In this document: one piece after another, positions 44,557 to 48,490 of the stretch | Numbering within the stretch: position 1 is the stretch's first letter | Layout of the letters: every line of letters begins with the position of its first letter | Source of the DNA: Hydrococcus sp. Prado102 | GTDB lineage: Bacteria; Cyanobacteriota; Cyanobacteriia; Cyanobacteriales; Microcystaceae | Length of the DNA: 48,490 nt | Reading direction: 5' to 3' | NCBI GenBank assembly: GCA_025454425.1 | Contig: JALOOL010000004.1 | Coordinates: 1-48,490 of the forward strand | Translations under genes and position numbers: made by a program | The notes under the pieces: model-generated | Told to the model about the DNA's origin: nothing | Databases searched by the model: none | What the model saw: only the letters and a program-made list of their open reading frames with translations

Positions 44557-44645
44557 TATATAGCAATTCTCTTTTAGATGAAATACACCATTAAGCATTG
44601 AAAGGGGAAAGACTTGTACCTCACGAACGTGAGAACCGCTATATA
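44557..44645. mobile_element. MITE-like element with 15-base terminal inverted repeats
   Basis: TATATAGCAATTCTC at the left end and GAGAACCGCTATATA at the right end match as inverted repeats at 13 of 15 positions. The 89-base element also has an inner hairpin (CTCACG-AA-CGTGAG) and no coding capacity. The size fits a miniature inverted-repeat element. Confidence 0.55.
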
Positions 44646-44948
44646 TGAGGCAGCGATTTAAATCGAGGGGCGGTTTATTGATACTGCTGCAACTCAATTT
44701 AAACCGACTGTTTTAATAGCTTTTAATAGATTAAAATCGACTTTTTATGTTGGTTCGGTGGAAATTAATTACAAGAGCGGACTGCGGATTTATGAAAGAA
44801 TATTTCTTACTACTCTAAATCTAAGAGTAGGCTTACCATTTACAGTTACCGGATAGGCATTTTGATAAATATAATCCTTACTGATGCTATAGTCGCCTTA
44901 TTTGGAAACCCGATCGCCAAAATATACCGTCAAGTCTACGAATAGTAT

Positions 44949-46070
44949 TTGAATTCTACAGGCAAACTCTTGAACAATCTTATCGACATTGCAAACCAAT
45001 TTAAGCCACAAGGTAAAGTTATCGATATTCAGGAATTTGGAAACGGCAATATCAATAACACCTTTCTTGTTACTCTCGATTCTCAATCGGAAAAGTATTT
45101 TATTCTGCAACGCATCAATACGCAGGTATTTCGTCAACCAGAACTCGTCATGCAGAATATGAGTATCCTAACAAAACACGTTCGCGATCGCTTACAACAT
45201 TTTCCCCTTAGTAAACGCCGTTGGGAAATTCCGCGCGTCCTCTTGACACGAGATGCACGAGATTGCTGGATTGATGTAGATGGGTCATTCTGGCGTGCCA
45301 TAAGTTTTATTGAGGCAGCCCAGTCTTTTGATACGATCGCAGATAGCAAGCATGGCTATGAAGTCGGCTATGCGCTAGGGATGTTTCATAACCTAATTAG
45401 CGATTTACCTCCCGAAAAACTCGCCGATACGCTTAAAGGATTTCATATTACGCCAAGCTACCTTCGGCATTACGAAAAAGTAGAAACGCAACGCATCGTA
45501 TCTGTAAGTCAAGCGAAAGAAGTAGAATATTGTTTGCAGTTCGTGCGCGATCGCCAAACCTGGGCGCACGTCCTCGAAAATGCCAAAACACGAGGACAAC
45601 TGCATTTACGTCCCATTCATGGCGATCCAAAGGTAAATAACGTGATGTTTGATACTGCGACCGGACAAGCGATCGGGATGATTGACTTGGATACTGTTAA
45701 ACCAGGTTTAATTCATTATGATATTGGAGATTGCTTGCGATCGGGCTGTAACCTGCTTGGAGAAGAAACGGAACAATGGGAGATGGTTCGCTTTGACACG
45801 GATATTTGTCAGTCTGTATTGCAAGGATATCTGTCAGTAGCCAAAGATTTTTTAACCGATAGCGATTATGAATATTTATACGATGCCATTCGTCTCATTG
45901 CATTCGAGTTGGGATTGCGATTTTTTAGCGATTATTTAGAAGGGAACGTTTATTTTAAGACTAAATATGCAGAACATAATTTAGCTAGGGCGATCGTTCA
46001 ATTTAAGCTTACCGAAAGTATAGAATCTCAAGAATCTGCTATTCGTGCCATCATTCGGGATATGCGATGA
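44949..46070 (+). CDS. APH-fold phosphotransferase, sugar-kinase-like
   Basis: 373 residues in the aminoglycoside-phosphotransferase fold: FGNGNINNTFLVTL, KYFILQRINTQVFRQPELVM, catalytic loop LRPIHGDPKVNNVMF and metal-binding GMIDLDTVKPGLIHYDIGDC. The RINTQVFRQPELVMQN stretch resembles N-acetylhexosamine 1-kinase (NahK)-type proteins, so a sugar is a likelier substrate than an antibiotic. There is no ATG near the start; TTG at 44949 or 44970 is used, the latter with AGG 8 bases upstream. Its stop overlaps the DOMON-like gene start by 4 bases. Confidence 0.85.
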   Translation: MNSTGKLLNNLIDIANQFKPQGKVIDIQEFGNGNINNTFLVTLDSQSEKYFILQRINTQVFRQPELVMQNMSILTKHVRDRLQHFPLSKRRWEIPRVLLTRDARDCWIDVDGSFWRAISFIEAAQSFDTIADSKHGYEVGYALGMFHNLISDLPPEKLADTLKGFHITPSYLRHYEKVETQRIVSVSQAKEVEYCLQFVRDRQTWAHVLENAKTRGQLHLRPIHGDPKVNNVMFDTATGQAIGMIDLDTVKPGLIHYDIGDCLRSGCNLLGEETEQWEMVRFDTDICQSVLQGYLSVAKDFLTDSDYEYLYDAIRLIAFELGLRFFSDYLEGNVYFKTKYAEHNLARAIVQFKLTESIESQESAIRAIIRDMR

Positions 46071-46600
46071 ACGACCATTTTTCTTTACAACCATTTGACT
46101 CAATCCATCCGTTAGATTTAAAGATCGATGGCAGTATTTCTCGTAACGAGAATACATTATTCGTCTCTTATACACTTTTCGGCGATTTATCAAAAATTGT
46201 CATTCCTGCAACTGTAAATTTACCAATTCGCAAGCACGAACTTTGGGAGGAAACCTGTTTCGAGTTTTTTTTGGGAATTAAGAATTTGACTCGTTATTGG
46301 GAATTTAACCTTTCACCCGCCGGACACTGGAATATTTATCGCTTCGACGATTATCGCCAAGGAATGCAAGAGGAAATGGCGATGATGTCGCTACCATTTA
46401 GCGTTCAGAATCAGTCTGAGGCATTGCTGCTTATTTTAGAACTCGATTTGGATAAGTTCATTTCGGTGGATACATTACTAGATGTTGCCATTACCACCGT
46501 TATTAAATCTCAAGAAGGAAATATTAGCTACTGGGCGTTAACTCATACGGGTTCTCAGGCAGACTTTCATCGCCGAGATAGTTTTATTATTGATTTGTGA
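46067..46600 (+). CDS. DOMON-like domain protein
   Basis: 177 residues, a single beta-sandwich DOMON-like domain: LFVSYTLFGDLSKIVIPA, KHELWEETCFEFFLGI, YWEFNLSPAGHWNIYRFDDYR and a repeating strand pattern to WALTHTGSQADFHRRDSF. DOMON relatives bind sugars or heme; here it is cytosolic and coupled (ATGA overlap) to the APH-fold kinase, which suggests sugar binding. The exact role is unknown. Confidence 0.82.
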   Translation: MNDHFSLQPFDSIHPLDLKIDGSISRNENTLFVSYTLFGDLSKIVIPATVNLPIRKHELWEETCFEFFLGIKNLTRYWEFNLSPAGHWNIYRFDDYRQGMQEEMAMMSLPFSVQNQSEALLLILELDLDKFISVDTLLDVAITTVIKSQEGNISYWALTHTGSQADFHRRDSFIIDL

Positions 46601-46625
46601 AAATAAGATAAATCGCCAAAATTGA

Positions 46626-47129
46626 ACTTCAGGAGTAAAGCTTTACGAACTCGACTATCCAGAGGTATTAGCATATAAAGCTACTAATCTCGGTCAAACT
46701 CATCGAGTCGCCGAACATCATCTCCTCGGTGCGGATTTGACTCAGCCTTGGGAAGACGATTTACTGGCAGTAGGATATTGTCCCGCAGAACCTTCAATTT
46801 GGTTGGTTGAAGGATTGCTGATGTATTTGTCAGAAGCACAAGTGCATTCGCTGCTTTCTTCTATCTCTCGTTTAGCTTGTCCTGGTAGCAGTTTTGGACT
46901 CGATTTAGTAAATATTAAAAGTTTAGAATACGAACCCTACCGAGGCTACTTTCGCTTTGGTAGTGATGTTCCAGAAGACTTGTTATCTCCCTACGGATGG
47001 GAGGTTGAAGTAACTCATCCCGGCGAAGAGGGAGCAAATTTCGATCGCTACACTTGGTCTTTTCCTCCGCGCGAAGTTCCCGACGTGCAACGAGTTTTTT
47101 TAGTTAAAACAAAAAAGAATATTCAATAA
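46626..47129 (+). pseudogene. Remnant of an LCM-family SAM methyltransferase
   Basis: The frame is open from 46626 and encodes KLYELDYPEVLAYKA, IWLVEGLLMYLSEAQVHSLL and the typical ending DRYTWSFPPREVPDVQRVF. These are the middle and end of the leucine carboxyl methyltransferase (LCM/PPM-type) fold. The N-terminal 90 or so residues are missing: a stop at 46623-46625 precedes the frame, so the SAM motif I (GAGLDTR) is lost. No ATG starts the remaining part. It is a 5'-truncated gene left after deletion. Confidence 0.72.
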
Positions 47130-47205
47130 ACAATATTTAAAGTTTCAGTTTATCGAAGACCTCTCGCAAAACTTTAGCAGAATTTTGCAGTTGCGGGGAA
47201 AGGGG

Positions 47206-47247
47206 AAAGGGAAAAGGTTGTCATGCCCTCTTTAACCTTTCCCTTTT
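47206..47247. terminator. Purine/pyrimidine hairpin between convergent genes
   Basis: AAAGGGAAAAGGTT pairs with AACCTTTCCCTTT, with one bulge, around about 14 bases. It lies between the methyltransferase remnant and the convergent SagB-type gene and could end transcription from either side. There is no clear T-run. Confidence 0.35.
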
Positions 47248-47357
47248 AACCTTTTAAGTGCTAAAATTAAGTCTCTCATTACTTTGGCAAAATAGTATGA
47301 TTTGGCGATCGCGGTCATGAAAGCGATGCTGAGGGTGGGAAAAAATAGCACATTCGT

Positions 47358-48490
47358 TCAATCTGAATTATTGCCTAAAATAAACTCTCCAACTGAGGAT
47401 TCGGTATAGTAATCTATTCCTGTCGCCGCTGCAAATAAATCGGAATTACCACTCCCAAGGGCACAAGGAGCAAGTTTCATCGCCGTTGCTACTAAATACA
47501 TCGTTTGGCAAAGAACTCCAACGTGTTTTAAAATCAGGCTGTAAGCAATAGATTCGTATGCCCAACTGACTCTAGCAAAGCGAGCGGCAAATACGATTAA
47601 AATTTGTGGCGATCGCGATCCGCCAGTAGCGTTTTGAGCATTTTTTAACAGTGCTTCTACATAGCTATTTCTGTCTGAAATTTTCTCTAATTGATGAGCT
47701 TGAGGACAATAATGATAAAGTCCAGAAGGAATATTTTCGCAGAGATTGACAGCAATATAGAGTTCTAATTCGTAGGAAGCGCCGCCAGAAGGATAAGGGC
47801 GATCGCTACATTCGATATGTTCCCGTGACGCGATCGCTTTGACTCTTGCACAACGATAGAGAAATTCGCCTAATTGTCGCTCCGAAATTGGCTTATCTCC
47901 ATGAATTCTTTTAGACTTCCTTTGTTCTAAAATTTGGGTTAAGGGAGCATCTGTTTCTAACAATTTTTGCAGATCGGGCTTATATAGCTCGATAACTTCC
48001 TTTGTTCCCGTATTTTTAATAGCGGGAAGCGGCTTAATTTTGTCGAGGAAACGATAGGTTTTGCCAACGGAATGAGAATGTCTGCCAGCGCGACTTCTGG
48101 AATGAAACAAGAGATCGTGAAATTCCCATTGAGTTAAAATTTCGTTTTCTTCCTCTAGTATCCTTCCATCTTCGTCGATTTGAGAAAGCATTTTGCTACT
48201 CAAGAGAAGACTTAAAAACATTTGTGCCGTATCTATCGATATCCCAGGAATGGCGGTTAAACTATGACAATCTTGAGGTTGAGCGAGTAGGTTCACTATT
48301 GCCGCACTGCGCCAGTCTCTTAAAATAACTTTGGCACGAGATAAAGGAGATTCTAGGACAAATTGTTCGTTATTTTGATGGCAATAGGCGAAGCGAGACA
48401 ACACGTATTTTTGAGCGATCGCGACTGCAAAAAACTCAAACTGATAAGGCGTTGCAATGGGAATGAGAGTAGCAAGAGAATATTTATCTG
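47358..48490 (-). CDS. SagB/ThcOx-type nitroreductase-family dehydrogenase, 5' end outside the window
   Basis: The frame has no stop from 47358 to the right edge, so the GTG at 48404 is probably not the start: upstream codons read TPYQFEFFAVAIAQKYVLSR, continuous with the family. The visible part (about 377 residues) has an N-terminal domain (FVLESPLSRAKVILRDW, LLFHSRSRAGRHS) and the FMN-binding nitroreductase domain. In that domain are RKSKRIHGDKPISERQLGEFL, RPYPSGGASYELELYIAV, KHVGVLCQTMYLVATAMKLA and CALGSGNSDLFAAATG. Family members oxidise azolines in peptide modification, but many cyanobacterial members have no cluster. None is seen here. Confidence 0.85.
   Translation of the reverse strand, partial: DKYSLATLIPIATPYQFEFFAVAIAQKYVLSRFAYCHQNNEQFVLESPLSRAKVILRDWRSAAIVNLLAQPQDCHSLTAIPGISIDTAQMFLSLLLSSKMLSQIDEDGRILEEENEILTQWEFHDLLFHSRSRAGRHSHSVGKTYRFLDKIKPLPAIKNTGTKEVIELYKPDLQKLLETDAPLTQILEQRKSKRIHGDKPISERQLGEFLYRCARVKAIASREHIECSDRPYPSGGASYELELYIAVNLCENIPSGLYHYCPQAHQLEKISDRNSYVEALLKNAQNATGGSRSPQILIVFAARFARVSWAYESIAYSLILKHVGVLCQTMYLVATAMKLAPCALGSGNSDLFAAATGIDYYTESSVGEFILGNNSD

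Larger units (their letters stand above)
44152..44948. other. Long intergenic spacer, 797 bases
   Basis: No gene of coding character on either strand. It holds two repeat elements: the GTAGGTTGGGTT palindrome at 44478-44510 and a MITE-like element at 44557-44645. Short stretches on the minus strand between 44350 and 44460 read like protein but are broken by stops within 30 codons. Confidence 0.5.

Overview
The window comes from a cyanobacterium. The HIP1 octamer GCGATCGC recurs throughout genes and spacers, and the gene set is cyanobacterial: a PAM68-family gene beside rpsO, an SLH-domain outer-membrane type protein, PEP-CTERM proteins, a Uma2 endonuclease, a metal-independent type HemB and cyanobacterial-style Zur boxes. 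I cannot name the genus. No rRNA, tRNA or CRISPR array is visible.

Layout. (1) 1-1.2 kb: a Zur-controlled znuA followed by a COG0523 (CobW-type) GTPase cut by the left edge. (2) 1.4-5.3 kb: a metal-membrane cluster with an HMA2-domain membrane protein, a P1B-type ATPase carrying the same HMA2 domain and SMP instead of the CPx motif, and two small DUF5132-type membrane proteins. It resembles ferrosome (fez) loci. (3) 5.7-7.6 kb: a dithiol relay of cytosolic thioredoxin, CcdA/DsbD-type transporter and exported thioredoxin with a Cys-rich repeat. (4) 7.8-10.1 kb: a type II restriction-modification pair whose methyltransferase has an N-terminal helix-turn-helix. (5) 10.3-12.3 kb: an overlapping ECF sigma / anti-sigma / cupin operon, then an orphan HSDR_N protein. 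(6) 13.6-26.3 kb: a zinc-homeostasis island with four more Zur-like sites. It contains a COG0523 GTPase, a WD40 protein, two calcineurin-fold proteins (one stripped of metal ligands), hemB, a degenerate COG0523-like ATPase, a probable all3515-type PEP-CTERM protein and a flavoprotein. Between these lie a broken HipA-like kinase operon, a DUF4198 protein, a ParE-type toxin-antitoxin pair, Uma2, a small 52-residue gene and a methyltransferase. (7) 26-33.5 kb: core metabolism (aroF, rpsO-PAM68, acnB, eda). (8) 33.8-48.5 kb: alpha-amylase, a vWA lipoprotein, a PfkB kinase, a CAP/RTX protein, a phosphopantetheinyl transferase behind a pseudo-caspase, rpmF, a sulfite-oxidase-like protein, an SLH protein, an APH-fold kinase with a DOMON-like partner, a truncated methyltransferase and a SagB-type dehydrogenase running off the right edge.

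How it works together. Five sites share a 15-base core (ATAATGATTATCATT, three perfect and two at 13/15). They stand before znuA-cobW, the phosphoesterase-like gene, the second cobW-WD40 pair, hemB, and a divergent pair of operons at 24.1 kb. This is a coherent zinc-starvation regulon. Two of its modules pair a COG0523-family protein with a calcineurin-fold protein, and in each module one or both partners have lost normal catalytic or metal-binding residues. The 1.4-5.3 kb cluster is the best candidate for a little-described system: a metal pump without the usual transmembrane cysteine and without a CxxC metal-binding domain, plus small membrane proteins that could build a metal-storage or membrane compartment.
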